A DNA stretch of 48,044 nt from Vulcanimicrobiota bacterium (GCA_027459845.1 DAIDGS010000100.1:1-48044), one strand, 5' to 3'; shown: positions 1 to 7,708, counted from the stretch's first letter. Numbers and translations: made by a program. Notes: generated from the letters alone by a model not told the origin.

Positions 1-423
1 CAGCTGCATGGTGGCCGCGGCGATCGGTACATGACCCAAGAGGGGCGCGCGTTCAAAGCGCGCGTCGCCATCGCCGCGATCGCCGCGCGGGCGCACGCGC
101 GGCTCTGGCCGGCCAATCTGTGGCGGATTCGGCGCGCCGAGATCGCGTTCCAGCTCTACGATTTTCGCGGGGACACCGACGGGCCGCGCAAGCTGGCAAA
201 GGACGCGCTCGAGGGCATCCTCTACCGCAACGACCGGCTCGTGCAAGACGGGCCGGCGCCCCTGCCGATCGCCGACCGTTGCGGCGCGCGCATGGTGGTG
301 ACGGTGACGATCCTGGAGCTCATCGACCACGAGTCGGCGGAGAAGCTGCGTTTCAAATACGAGCGCGAGCGCGCGCGGCGAAAGGCGCGAGCCGCCTCGG
401 CGCCGGCCGTGCGCACGAAATAG
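1..423 (+). CDS. rusA: RusA-like Holliday junction resolvase, open at left edge
   Basis: RusA-family enzymes are dimeric endonucleases that cut Holliday junctions during phage recombination and before packaging. Counting from the ATG at 31 (130 residues), the acidic core is seen as D48, D50, K54 and D58, then ND at 67-68 and D73, matching the family pattern DxD..K..D.L.G....D. Gly replaces the usual Asn after the second Asp. The frame is open back to base 1 and the peptide before M31 (GGRGDRY then MTQEGRAF) looks like family sequence, so the true start probably lies outside the window or, if the genome is circular, at 48027. The tail is basic and Ala-rich. Confidence is good for the family, low for the start. 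Confidence 0.85.
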   Translation, partial: QLHGGRGDRYMTQEGRAFKARVAIAAIAARAHARLWPANLWRIRRAEIAFQLYDFRGDTDGPRKLAKDALEGILYRNDRLVQDGPAPLPIADRCGARMVVTVTILELIDHESAEKLRFKYERERARRKARAASAPAVRTK

Positions 424-994
424 GCGTGCGGCATCCCGAGGAAAAGGACTCCGAGCCACCCCGGTGGATTCTCTCTCTCCCAGTGGACGAGATCGCTCAT
501 GGGTAAGTTGTCCGGATCTAGCCGTTCCATCGCGCCGCGGATCGCAGCCGTTCCGGTGCCGCGCGCGAATCGCACCCGCGACCTACCGCGAGTGTCGGCA
601 GTCGACCCGCGGGACCCCGCCGAAATGGCGCGCCGCCGATCGCGCGTTGAAAGGGTTTGCCTAATGCCGATCTATCACGCCTACGGCCCAATCCGAGTGC
701 GCGTACCGGCAAGGACGACCAAAAGAAGCGTCGCGCGCAAGCGCACGGAGCGCGCTTCGCACCGAGCGAACCGTTGATCGCCAAAAGGTTTCACGGAGCA
801 GGCGCCGTAGCAATGGGCCCACGAGCGCTCCCAGCCGCAAGAGGGTCCCACAGGTACGGCATGCGCGCGCGTCCCGATCGCGAGAGAACGATCGAGGGCT
901 GGTGCCCGTGGGGAGAACCTACGGAGAGGGGCTCCGCTTTAGCGAGCGGCAGCGAGCGCGACCATCGGGAGCAGTCAACAGGGACGGCTAAGCG
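424..994. other. 571-bp stretch without a convincing gene
   Basis: Open frames here overlap on both strands without a preferred frame, good starts or recognisable domains. It lies between the resolvase and the omega-like gene that opens the packaging block, the usual place for late-promoter control in lambda-like maps. Short self-complementary stretches exist, but I see no convincing terminator and no standard promoter pair. Confidence 0.5.
664..777 (+). CDS. Possible small basic protein (37 aa)
   Basis: A short frame starting MPIYHAYGPIRVRVPA and continuing with a Lys/Arg-rich tail. A GAAAGGG sequence lies about 8 nt before the ATG and could bind the ribosome. Nothing in it is recognisable and it lies in an otherwise gene-poor stretch, so it may be chance. 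Confidence 0.22.
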   Translation: MPIYHAYGPIRVRVPARTTKRSVARKRTERASHRANR

Positions 995-1180
995 ATGAGC
1001 GGCGAGTACCCGCGTGTCGCGAACCGCTTCGCCACAATCCAGGCGGTCGTTCTTCGGACGCGCCAACTGCGCGGCGGCGCGCCTCCACTCGTTCCGGTGG
1101 AGTTCGGCGAGTCGATCGTCACCACGGCGCTGCGTGAACTTGACGGCGGCAAAATCGCCGTGCGCCCGAAAACGACGTGA
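995..1180 (+). CDS. rpoZ: RNA polymerase omega-subunit-like small protein
   Basis: A 61-residue protein that resembles the conserved half of bacterial RNA polymerase omega (RpoZ), which folds onto the C-terminal tail of beta-prime and helps assemble the enzyme. The family signature is visible in order: NRF at 10-12, an Arg-containing helix at 20-26 (LRTRQLR), a GGAPPLV turn at 27-33, then IVTTALREL followed by GGKI at 41-54, matching the omega pattern of alternating NRF, R..R, SGAP, ALREI and GKI. It lacks the longer C-terminal region of many host omegas (about 70-90 residues). It sits just before the packaging genes, so a role in redirecting host polymerase to late genes is possible but inferred. 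The alternative is a chance resemblance in a short protein. Confidence 0.65.
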   Translation: MSGEYPRVANRFATIQAVVLRTRQLRGGAPPLVPVEFGESIVTTALRELDGGKIAVRPKTT

Positions 1181-1246
1181 AATTCGGAACACTCGTTCGG
1201 CGAAAGCAGGAGGCAAGCCGGCACCACGCCGACCTCATGCGTAAAC

Positions 1247-1819
1247 GTGGAAGCGCACGCGCCGGTGATTATGCAGATGGCGTTCTGGCCACCCGAACGC
1301 CCGCTTTCCGCACCGCCGAGGCCGAACTTCATGCTCCGCCTGCTCTCACGGCTGAAAGACGAGCAGGCATTCGTCGCCCAAAGCTGCCGCTGCACCTATC
1401 CGGCCTGCGGCAAGTCCTTCGCTGACGGCTCGCTCTTAGCGCGGCACCGCTTCGTCGCCCACCAAATCCGCAGCTTCAACGCGGACTCGATGCGCCGGCA
1501 AGAAGCGCGGGACCTCGCGCGGCACCTCGAGCGCCAGAAGAACGCGCCCGAAGAGATTAGCCCGCGCATCATCCGCGAACGGCTCGACGCCGTCTACCCG
1601 CGGGCTGCCGTTCGACCGGGGCCGCTTGACCCAGGCGATCGCGAGGTCGTCCGACGCCGGCTCGTCTATCTCGTCACGACCGACCTGGCGCGCGAACTCG
1701 GCCGCACCCCAGCCGAACTCACCGTCGCAATCGCGCAGCTCGCAGCCAGCGCCCTGGAATCACCGGCCGACCGGCAGCGGCGCGAAGACCGCAAGCTCCA
1801 GGAGTTGCTCCATGCCTAA
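1247..1819 (+). CDS. C2H2 zinc-finger protein upstream of terminase
   Basis: A 190-residue protein with one classical C2H2 zinc finger near residues 45-70: C-x4-C-x3-F-x5-L-x2-H-x4-H, with the Phe and Leu core residues in the canonical places. Behind it are long charged helices (about 80-120 and 125-190) that look alpha-helical and Arg/Glu rich. The gene overlaps the next by 8 nt, so the two are probably translated together. The assigned start is GTG; in-frame ATGs at 1271 and 1331 are alternatives and none has a strong ribosome site. Single classical fingers usually bind DNA or protein weakly, so a role in terminase or late-gene recognition is plausible but unproven. Confidence 0.75.
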   Translation: MEAHAPVIMQMAFWPPERPLSAPPRPNFMLRLLSRLKDEQAFVAQSCRCTYPACGKSFADGSLLARHRFVAHQIRSFNADSMRRQEARDLARHLERQKNAPEEISPRIIRERLDAVYPRAAVRPGPLDPGDREVVRRRLVYLVTTDLARELGRTPAELTVAIAQLAASALESPADRQRREDRKLQELLHA

Positions 1820-2255
1820 GCCGCGGAAGCCTAAAGCCGCTGCTCCTAAACGCCCACGCGGCCGGCCCTGTCTCCTGACCGAGGAGGTCCAGCAGGGCAT
1901 CTGCGCAGCCCTGCAAGTCGCCGTCCCCTTGAAGTACGCCGCGGCCGCCAACGGCGTGGACGAGGACACCGTGGGCGGATGGCTCCGGCGCGGCAAAGCC
2001 GGCGAAGCCCCGTTCGAAGCGTTTTTCCAGGCGGTTACACGCGCGCGCGCGGCAGCCGTCGTTCACCTCACGACCCGCGCGCTTGGAGGCGAAAAAGGCT
2101 CGTCGCAGGCTACGTGGCTGCTCGAGCGGCGGTTCGAGGAATACCGGCAGAACTCGCGGGTGGAACATGCGGGGGACAGTTCGGCGCCGATCAAGATCGA
2201 GCACGCCTTGGACGGGCTGACCACCGAGGAACTGCGCCGGCTTGCCTCATCGTGA
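1812..2255 (+). CDS. Terminase small subunit-like HTH protein
   Basis: A 147-residue protein with a basic N-terminus (many Lys/Pro/Arg in residues 1-18) followed by a helix-turn-helix: helices around 26-40, then KYAAAANGVDEDTVGGWLRRG, a form seen in phage small terminases and related DNA-recognition proteins. The C-terminal part (residues about 60-147) is helical, as expected for the oligomerisation segment. I chose the ATG at 1812 because GGAGTT lies just upstream and the frame before it is the shadow of the zinc-finger gene. Small terminases bind the packaging site and regulate the large subunit; the position ahead of TerL supports this, although one gene lies between. Confidence 0.72.
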   Translation: MPKPRKPKAAAPKRPRGRPCLLTEEVQQGICAALQVAVPLKYAAAANGVDEDTVGGWLRRGKAGEAPFEAFFQAVTRARAAAVVHLTTRALGGEKGSSQATWLLERRFEEYRQNSRVEHAGDSSAPIKIEHALDGLTTEELRRLASS

Positions 2256-2283
2256 CGGCTTCGACCATGAAGGACTCCACGCG

Positions 2284-2958
2284 ATGAGCGAACTGCATCT
2301 CGACCCGGCGCGCTGGGCGCGCATCGAAGCGCTGCCGCTGCCGAAGGGCCTCGGCAACCTTGAACATGGCCTCTCCGCGGCGGCGCGCATCGCCTACTAC
2401 GCGACGGGCGAGGTGACCGACCGCTTGGACTGCGTCTCGCAAGTCGCGCTGGGCTACCTGATTGGGCTGCAGGACAAGCTGCCGCGTGACTTGCGGCAGT
2501 CGCTCGGGTCGGTGGAGTACCGGGACGCGCTGCTGGCGACAACTCCCGAGGATGACGCGCGGCTCGTGTGGGTCGTGGCGCAGTCTGCGCGTCAAGCCGC
2601 GCTCCGCGCGCTAGCTTACGTTGGGCTCGGCGGCATGCCGGAAACGCTGGCGCTGCGTGCCTGTTCCCCCATCGTCGATAGCGCCACAACCGTTTGCGCT
2701 CGGAGCGCGGCCCTTGCCGCCACTAAAGCGGCCTACGACCGCGCCGATGCCGCTGCCGACGCCGCCGCCAACGCCTACGCCTACGCTGCCGCCTACGCCC
2801 AAGCCGCGGCCTACGCCGCCTATCTCGCTGCCGACGCCGCCGCCGCCAAAGCCGCAGCCTACGTCGCCTTCTTTGCTGATACTTGCTACTCCGCCGCCGC
2901 CGTCGAATGGCGGCACGCGATCACGACGCTCCGCACGTTGCTCAGGCTCCCAACGTGA
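2284..2958 (+). CDS. Alanine/tyrosine-rich repeat protein between TerS and TerL
   Basis: A 224-residue protein of unknown function. Residues 1-135 look like an ordinary helical domain. Residues about 145-205 are almost entirely Ala with regularly placed Tyr, Asp and Lys (runs such as AYAYAAAYAQAAAYAAY), which should make one or more long amphipathic helices. Similar Ala/Tyr tracts occur in some phage and immunity-type proteins, but I cannot assign a family. I chose the ATG at 2284 because AAGGA lies about 10 nt upstream; an earlier in-frame start would overlap the TerS-like gene. Its end overlaps the TerL start by 4 nt (GTGA), so it is probably translated in the packaging operon. Confidence 0.7.
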   Translation: MSELHLDPARWARIEALPLPKGLGNLEHGLSAAARIAYYATGEVTDRLDCVSQVALGYLIGLQDKLPRDLRQSLGSVEYRDALLATTPEDDARLVWVVAQSARQAALRALAYVGLGGMPETLALRACSPIVDSATTVCARSAALAATKAAYDRADAAADAAANAYAYAAAYAQAAAYAAYLAADAAAAKAAAYVAFFADTCYSAAAVEWRHAITTLRTLLRLPT

Positions 2959-4394
2959 CGGCAACGCTGGTTTCGCCCGAACTCGCCGAGAAGGCGCGTG
3001 AGGCGCTCGCGCGTCGCGACTTTTCGGCCTTTTGCGCGTGGACCGATCCGCGCTACATCCGAACGCGCCATACGAAGGCCATCTGCGAGCACCTGCAGGC
3101 GCTGGCCGACGGGCACATCCGCAAACTCATGCTGTTCATCCCGCCGCGGCACGGGAAGACCTATCATGCCTCGGAGCGCTTCCCAGCGTACTTCGAGGGC
3201 GTGCGCGGCGGTCGTGCGGACGTGATTCTCGCCTCGTACACGATCGACCGGGCGCGTGCATCGTCTCGGAAGGCGCGGCACATCATGCGCGAGCCGAGTT
3301 GGCCCTTCCTGGACGTGCGGCTCGACCCGGAATCGCAGGCCGTCGACGAATGGCGCACGCAGGGCGGTGGCGTCGTTAAGGCCGCCGGCGTCGGCGGATC
3401 AATGACCGGCTTCGGCGCGCACCTGCTCGCGATCGACGACCCGATCAAAGGCCGTGCCAGCGCCGATAGCCCGAAACTGCGCGAAGCTCAGTGGTCCTGG
3501 TATCTTGAGGTGGCGCGCACGCGGCTCGAGCGGGATGCGCGCGAGCTGCTGGCGACGACCCGCTGGCACTCCGACGACATCGCCGGCCGAATCCTCAACA
3601 CGCCGGCGGCGAAAGACTGGACGGTGCTGCGCCTGCCGGCGATTGCGGAGGCGGACGACCCGCTGGGCCGCGCCATCGGCGAAGAACTCGCGCCGGAGTT
3701 AGGTCTGACGTTGCCGCGGGTCGAGCGGGGCGAAATCTCATCGCGCGGCTTCGCGGCGCTCTATCAAGGCTCGCCGCAAATCGACTCGGGCAAGGTCTTC
3801 CGGCGGGAATGGTTCCGCTACTACGACGTCGCCGGCGCGAGTCTCACCCTGCGTTCGGCGGTCGGCTTGCCAGCCGTAACCTATCCGATCTCGGCCTGCA
3901 TCGTGTTCCAAATCGTCGATCTGGCGACCTCACTCGAAAGTTCGGCCGACTTCACGGTCATCGGCACGTTCGCCCTCACGCCGCGGCTGGATCTTCTCGT
4001 GCTCGACATCGCGCGCGAGCGCATCGAGGGGCCACGGCAGCTCGCGTTCTTGCAGGCGCTCTATGCCAAGTGGCGCTCGGGGCGCATCGGCATCGAGGCT
4101 GTGCAGTACCAGATGGCGTTCGTGCAGGCGGCCGTTGCCGCCGGCTTGCCCGCGGTGCCGATCAAACGGGGCCACGAAAGCAAGGAAACTCGTGCCTGGA
4201 CGATTGCGGCGCGATACGAAGCGGGCAAGGTCTTTCACCCGCGCTTCGCGCCGTGGCTGCAAGACCTCGAGGCCGAACTGCTGGCTTTTCCGGTGGGCGA
4301 GCATGACGACCAGGTCGACGTCCTTAGCGACGCCGGCGCGGTGGTCGCCGAGCGCGAGGTGAAGGCCAACCCGCACGGGGCGTTTGTCGCGTGA
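2955..4394 (+). CDS. terL: Terminase large subunit (TerL)
   Basis: The packaging motor that cuts concatemeric DNA and pumps it through the portal. In 479 residues it shows the ATPase Walker A region at about 61-69 (FIPPRHGKT), Walker B at 157-162 (LLAIDD) and a following ATTRWH coupling motif. The C-terminal RNase H-like nuclease has VDLATS with its acidic residue, IGIEAVQYQ, and HDDQVDVLSDA with the last metal-binding Asp. A GTG start at 2955 overlaps the previous stop (GTGA), typical for this genome; an ATG at 2907 is possible but would overlap the upstream gene by 50 bp. Length and motif order are normal for the family. Its C-terminus overlaps the next small gene by 4 nt. Confidence 0.96.
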   Translation: MTATLVSPELAEKAREALARRDFSAFCAWTDPRYIRTRHTKAICEHLQALADGHIRKLMLFIPPRHGKTYHASERFPAYFEGVRGGRADVILASYTIDRARASSRKARHIMREPSWPFLDVRLDPESQAVDEWRTQGGGVVKAAGVGGSMTGFGAHLLAIDDPIKGRASADSPKLREAQWSWYLEVARTRLERDARELLATTRWHSDDIAGRILNTPAAKDWTVLRLPAIAEADDPLGRAIGEELAPELGLTLPRVERGEISSRGFAALYQGSPQIDSGKVFRREWFRYYDVAGASLTLRSAVGLPAVTYPISACIVFQIVDLATSLESSADFTVIGTFALTPRLDLLVLDIARERIEGPRQLAFLQALYAKWRSGRIGIEAVQYQMAFVQAAVAAGLPAVPIKRGHESKETRAWTIAARYEAGKVFHPRFAPWLQDLEAELLAFPVGEHDDQVDVLSDAGAVVAEREVKANPHGAFVA

Positions 4395-4540
4395 ACCGCA
4401 TGTGCCATACGGCCGAAGGGCAGTCGAAGCGGGCGTTCGCGAGCTTTGACGAGGCGATGGAGGTCGTGGTGCGGATGCGCCAGGCGGTGCATTGTTACCG
4501 CTGCCCCGAGCACGGCTGGCACCTAGGATCGAATCGGTGA
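4391..4540 (+). CDS. Tiny zinc-binding protein (49 aa)
   Basis: A GTG-started gene that overlaps the TerL stop by 4 nt. The C-terminus has CYRCPEHGWHLGS, a compact C-x2-C-x2-H-x2-H cluster likely to bind one zinc ion, preceded by a short helix (residues 12-34). Similar tiny zinc-knuckle proteins lie near structural genes of many phages but have no established job. An ATG at 4400 is an alternative start. It is followed by another GTGA overlap, so it is embedded in the TerL-portal operon. The gene is real by context; the function is unknown. Confidence 0.62.
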   Translation: MNRMCHTAEGQSKRAFASFDEAMEVVVRMRQAVHCYRCPEHGWHLGSNR

Positions 4541-4824
4541 GGCACGCTCACCACCATCACCGGCTGCGCCTCAAGCGCGTCTCGGCTCGCGGGGTGAAGC
4601 ACGCTTCGAGTCCGCACGCCCGGAAGATCATCCTCTCGGCGCACCGGATCGCGGCGGTGAAGCGGCCGGCGCGCCGCAAGTGGACGGACGCCGTAGCCCA
4701 TCAGAAGCTGCGTACCTTTGGCGTGCCGCGGGCCGGGACGCACGTCACGCACCTGCACGCCAAGAAGGCCAAGAAACCGAAGAAGGCTCGTCACGCTCAC
4801 CACGCGCGCAAGGCTCGCCGCTAG
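4537..4824 (+). CDS. His/Lys/Arg-rich histone-like small protein
   Basis: A 95-residue protein that is extremely basic: it begins MRHAHHHHRLRLKR and ends in a KKAKKPKKARHAHHARKARR-type tail, with His interspersed throughout. There are almost no acidic residues, so it should bind nucleic acid or another polyanion, rather like a histone tail; the His clusters could also bind metal. It has no known fold signature. The GTG start at 4537 overlaps the preceding gene by 4 nt, and the frame upstream of that is a shadow. Its place just before the portal gene suggests a packaged or capsid-associated DNA-condensing protein, which is inference. Confidence 0.65.
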   Translation: MRHAHHHHRLRLKRVSARGVKHASSPHARKIILSAHRIAAVKRPARRKWTDAVAHQKLRTFGVPRAGTHVTHLHAKKAKKPKKARHAHHARKARR

Positions 4825-4845
4825 CCGGACACGGCCTAATCCGGC
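4824..4845 (+). promoter_or_regulatory. GACACG hairpin element upstream of portal
   Basis: A 6-bp perfect stem (GCCGGA with TCCGGC) encloses the loop CACGGCCTAA. The same loop with a nearly identical stem recurs at 35207-35228, upstream of another gene. The GGACACG core at 4827 begins 48 nt before the portal ATG, close to the distance seen upstream of three other starts. Confidence 0.5.
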
Positions 4846-4874
4846 GCCCGGCAACTAGGGCGAATCGTCCGAGC

Positions 4875-6902
4875 ATGGATTCTCTGCGCGACGAGGCGCT
4901 AGCCGAGCCCGAAAGCCAACCCGTCCTCAAGACCTTTCCGGCTCCCGCCTACGAGCCGGAAACCGACGCCTATGCGGTCGACGACGCTCAGAACCCCTAC
5001 CGGCAGTTCTACGAGTCGGTCCAATCCGGCGCGCGGGTGACGTTGCAGCTCGCCTGCGCCGATGGCCGGCGCGAGCAGATCGCGCTCAACGAAGCCGACT
5101 CGAAGCGTTGGGTCGAATGCGAGCTGGAGGATCGGATCGCCTTCGCAAACGGGAAAATCTACGAGCGCCGGCGCCAGACCGCGCGCAGCGCGCTTGCGGC
5201 ACTGCGGGAACGCGGCGCGACCATCGCGCAGTTGACCCCCGACGAAGAGGCGTGCCTGCGCGAGTTCGGGCTCATCGAGGACGTGCAGATGCCGCTGCCC
5301 GATGGCGGCTACGCCCAGTCCCCAGCGCTGCGCGAATCGAAGTTGCGCGAGGACGGCTTCTGGGATGGCGGATTCGACGGCGCGGAAGGTTCGTCGTACA
5401 CGGCGCCAACCCAGCGCGAATATCTGCCGCAAGGCGGTCCGCAAGGGCAGCAGCAGATGATCTCCGACGTCTGGCAGGCGCAGGCGAAGTGCTACTGGGC
5501 CTGGACGCACGACCCGCTTGCGCGCGCAGCCTGCGAGCTGGTCGCCGACTTCGTTCTCGGTCGCGGCGTGAGCGTGATTGCGAACGACCAGCGCGTGCAG
5601 CTGGTGATCGACGAGTTCCTCGCCCGCGATGGCTTCCAGGAACGGCTGCACGAAATCGCCGTCTCGTTGAGCCGCGATGGCGAGCTGTTCCTGCGCTTCT
5701 TCCCGCTTGGCGACGGGCGCACCAAAGTCCGATCGCTGCCGCCGGAGACGATTTGGGAGATTGTCACCGACGCCGAAGACCCGCTTACGGTCTACTGGTA
5801 CGTCCAGCGGTACAACACGCGCTATGTGCTCTTCGCGCCGCCAGGACTCGAAGCGGCGCAGATGCGCTGGATCGATCGTATGATTCCCGCCGCCGAAGTC
5901 GTGCATATCAAGATCAACGCTAAGGAGTCGGACGTGCGCGGGCGCAGCGACATGTTCCCGGCGCTCGGCTGGATGAAGCGAATGCGCGACTACTTCGATG
6001 CGATCATTCAGAAAGAGTACGCCAACGCGGCCTATCAGTGGTGGTATCAGATCAACGGCGGCGCGGCGGACATCGCTCGGATCGCGAGCACCGTGATTCC
6101 GACCGAGCGACCGATGCCGGGCTCCTACTTCCTGTCGAACGACCAAGTGAAAATCCAGGCGGTCAACTCGCAGATTCGCGCGGTTGGCGGCCAGTACAGC
6201 GCCTACGACGCGCTGCTCAACCATATCTCGCTGCCGTTCGGCCTGAACAAGACCTACTTCGGTGCCGACACGCACACCAACCGCGCCTCGGCGCTCGTCG
6301 CCACCGAGCCGACCGCGAAGCATTTGGAGAACCGTCAGGAAATCATCGGCTACGCCTATCGGTGCGTGATCGATCGCGTCATCGGCGAGGCGCGCAAGCA
6401 CGCGCTGCCGATTCTGAACGGCGTGACCGATTGGGGCTTCAAGACCTCCTTCCCGTCGATCATCAAGGCGGATGCCGCAGCGCGCGCGCAGATGATTCGC
6501 CAAGGTGAGGCGAGCGCGTACTTCTCCAAAAAGACCGCGGCTGAGTACTTCGCCGGAGAGGCTGAGATCGAGGACTACGACTTCGATACGGAGATGCAGG
6601 GCATCCAAGCCGAACTCGGCCAGGACCCGCGCAAGCTGATTGCTCACGACATGGCGCAAGTCGCTAAGGGCACGCCGCAGCGGGGCGACATCGCCTTCAA
6701 CCCTGGCGAAGTGCCCGACCCCGATCTCGCCCCGAAGCCAGCGCCAACGCCGGCGCAAGCGTCGCCGACTTCGGCGGTCGGAGCGGCAAAGATTCGCAAC
6801 GAGCAAGGGCCCGGAGGGGTCAACGATCGCTCCACGATGGAGAGCGACGAGGCGTTTCACGAGGCTGCCCGCGCGCGCGGAGCGGTCGTCATCATCCCAT
6901 AG
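4875..6902 (+). CDS. Portal protein
   Basis: A 675-residue protein with the layout of a siphovirus portal: an acidic N-terminal extension, then a core (about 200-560) with WTHDPLARAACELVADFVLGRG, ISLSRDGELFLR-like strands, VVHIKINA, and a helical segment near MFPALGWMKRMRDYFDAII that corresponds to the stem and wing region of known portals. The C-terminal 100 residues are Pro/Ala rich and low-complexity. The portal forms the dodecameric ring at one capsid vertex through which TerL pumps DNA and to which the neck attaches. I chose the ATG at 4875 since the frame before it is the shadow of the basic gene. Position after TerL fits. Confidence 0.9.
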   Translation: MDSLRDEALAEPESQPVLKTFPAPAYEPETDAYAVDDAQNPYRQFYESVQSGARVTLQLACADGRREQIALNEADSKRWVECELEDRIAFANGKIYERRRQTARSALAALRERGATIAQLTPDEEACLREFGLIEDVQMPLPDGGYAQSPALRESKLREDGFWDGGFDGAEGSSYTAPTQREYLPQGGPQGQQQMISDVWQAQAKCYWAWTHDPLARAACELVADFVLGRGVSVIANDQRVQLVIDEFLARDGFQERLHEIAVSLSRDGELFLRFFPLGDGRTKVRSLPPETIWEIVTDAEDPLTVYWYVQRYNTRYVLFAPPGLEAAQMRWIDRMIPAAEVVHIKINAKESDVRGRSDMFPALGWMKRMRDYFDAIIQKEYANAAYQWWYQINGGAADIARIASTVIPTERPMPGSYFLSNDQVKIQAVNSQIRAVGGQYSAYDALLNHISLPFGLNKTYFGADTHTNRASALVATEPTAKHLENRQEIIGYAYRCVIDRVIGEARKHALPILNGVTDWGFKTSFPSIIKADAAARAQMIRQGEASAYFSKKTAAEYFAGEAEIEDYDFDTEMQGIQAELGQDPRKLIAHDMAQVAKGTPQRGDIAFNPGEVPDPDLAPKPAPTPAQASPTSAVGAAKIRNEQGPGGVNDRSTMESDEAFHEAARARGAVVIIP

Positions 6903-6924
6903 CTACGAAAGGACTTTGGACGAA

Positions 6925-7338
6925 ATGCTACGAGTTCGCGACCCGCGCGGCGACCAAAACGCCGGCGCAACAAACGCTCAAACCGGAACGCAGCACCAGG
7001 GCGGCTTCATCGATCTCGCCGGCGTCGACTTGGGAAACGGAACCGCTGCGCTGCCGACGATCGCCGTCGCGCGGACGACGACCACCGTCGCGCCGTCGAC
7101 GAGTTCGGTGCAACTGCTCCCGGCCGACGTCACCCGCCTCGCCGCGACCGTCGTCAACGAGGACTCCGCGAAGAACCTCTACATCGGGGTGAACGGCGCG
7201 GCCGCGGTCGTCGGCACGAACACGGTCAAGCCGAAGGCGGCGTTCAACGTGCCGGCTCCGGTCGTCGCCGGGCAGGTGAACGGGATTTGGGATGCCGGGG
7301 CAACGCAAGACGCCTCGATTCTCGCGACGACGGCCTAA
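6925..7338 (+). CDS. Small virion-associated protein
   Basis: A 137-residue, beta-rich protein starting MLRVRDPRG. The second half reads like the small phage proteins that carry a duplicated strand pattern: TRLAATVVNEDSAKNLYIGVNG followed by PVVAGQVNGIWDAG near the end. Such proteins are often found in virions as minor head or fibre-like components, but none is identified here. A good ribosome site (GAAAGGA) precedes the ATG at 6925 by about 12 nt. It lies right behind the portal gene. Confidence 0.68.
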   Translation: MLRVRDPRGDQNAGATNAQTGTQHQGGFIDLAGVDLGNGTAALPTIAVARTTTTVAPSTSSVQLLPADVTRLAATVVNEDSAKNLYIGVNGAAAVVGTNTVKPKAAFNVPAPVVAGQVNGIWDAGATQDASILATTA

Positions 7339-7340
7339 CC

Positions 7341-7454
7341 ATGCGGCGCTGGCGCTGCGAGCGCGGCCATATTACCTGGGCGCACAGCGAGCCGGCCGCG
7401 TGCGCCTATCTCGTCTGTCGCTCGGCAATCTTCTGGGAGGTTTTGCGCGGATGA
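7341..7454 (+). CDS. Tiny Cys/His protein (37 aa)
   Basis: A very short gene two bases after the preceding stop, overlapping the next gene by ATGA. It contains C6, H10, H15, C21 and C26 between aromatic residues, spacing that would suit one metal site. No database family is recognised. The tight coupling on both sides supports it as real, but the size makes this uncertain. Confidence 0.48.
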   Translation: MRRWRCERGHITWAHSEPAACAYLVCRSAIFWEVLRG

Positions 7455-7708
7455 TTCAGCCCAACTGGGACCTGGTCAAGATCGACGTGGAGGCGCTGCC
7501 CGAGCAGACCTCCGGCGGCATCATCTTGCCGCAGGATGCCCAGAAGCTCTTGGACGAGGGGCAGATCGTGGCGATCGGGCCCGATGTCGCGCGGCACGCA
7601 GTCGGGCAGCGGGTCGTCTTCGCACGCTACGCCGGCTCGTGGGTCAAAGACGGCGGCAAGGACTACCTGCTCATCGAGGAGCGCGACCTTCGGGCGGTGG
7701 TTTCGTGA
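7451..7708 (+). CDS. groES: GroES-like co-chaperonin
   Basis: An 85-residue Cpn10-type protein. The mobile loop is conserved as TSGGIILP (residues 20-27), including the hydrophobic tripeptide that docks into the groove of GroEL; the roof region reads EGQIVAIGPDV (36-46), followed by VGQRVVFARYAG (51-62) and a closing strand DYLLIEERDLRAVV. It would cap the host GroEL and alter which substrates fold, as the T4 Gp31 co-chaperonin does for its major capsid protein. The gene lies between portal and capsid genes, which agrees with a job in folding capsid subunits. It is slightly shorter than host GroES (about 95 residues). No GroEL gene is present in the window. Confidence 0.85.
   Translation: MIQPNWDLVKIDVEALPEQTSGGIILPQDAQKLLDEGQIVAIGPDVARHAVGQRVVFARYAGSWVKDGGKDYLLIEERDLRAVVS

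Noticed and set aside
561-640. tRNA-like sequence on the minus strand (GCGATTC-type T-loop)
   Set aside because: The loop resembles TTCGATT only partly, one T-stem pair is broken, and no anticodon stem with a U33-containing loop can be formed.
4899-6860. 653-residue minus-strand open frame opposite the portal gene
   Set aside because: It is the mirror of the portal frame in high-G+C DNA, with Arg/Val/Leu-rich composition and no domain; the plus strand has a clear portal protein.
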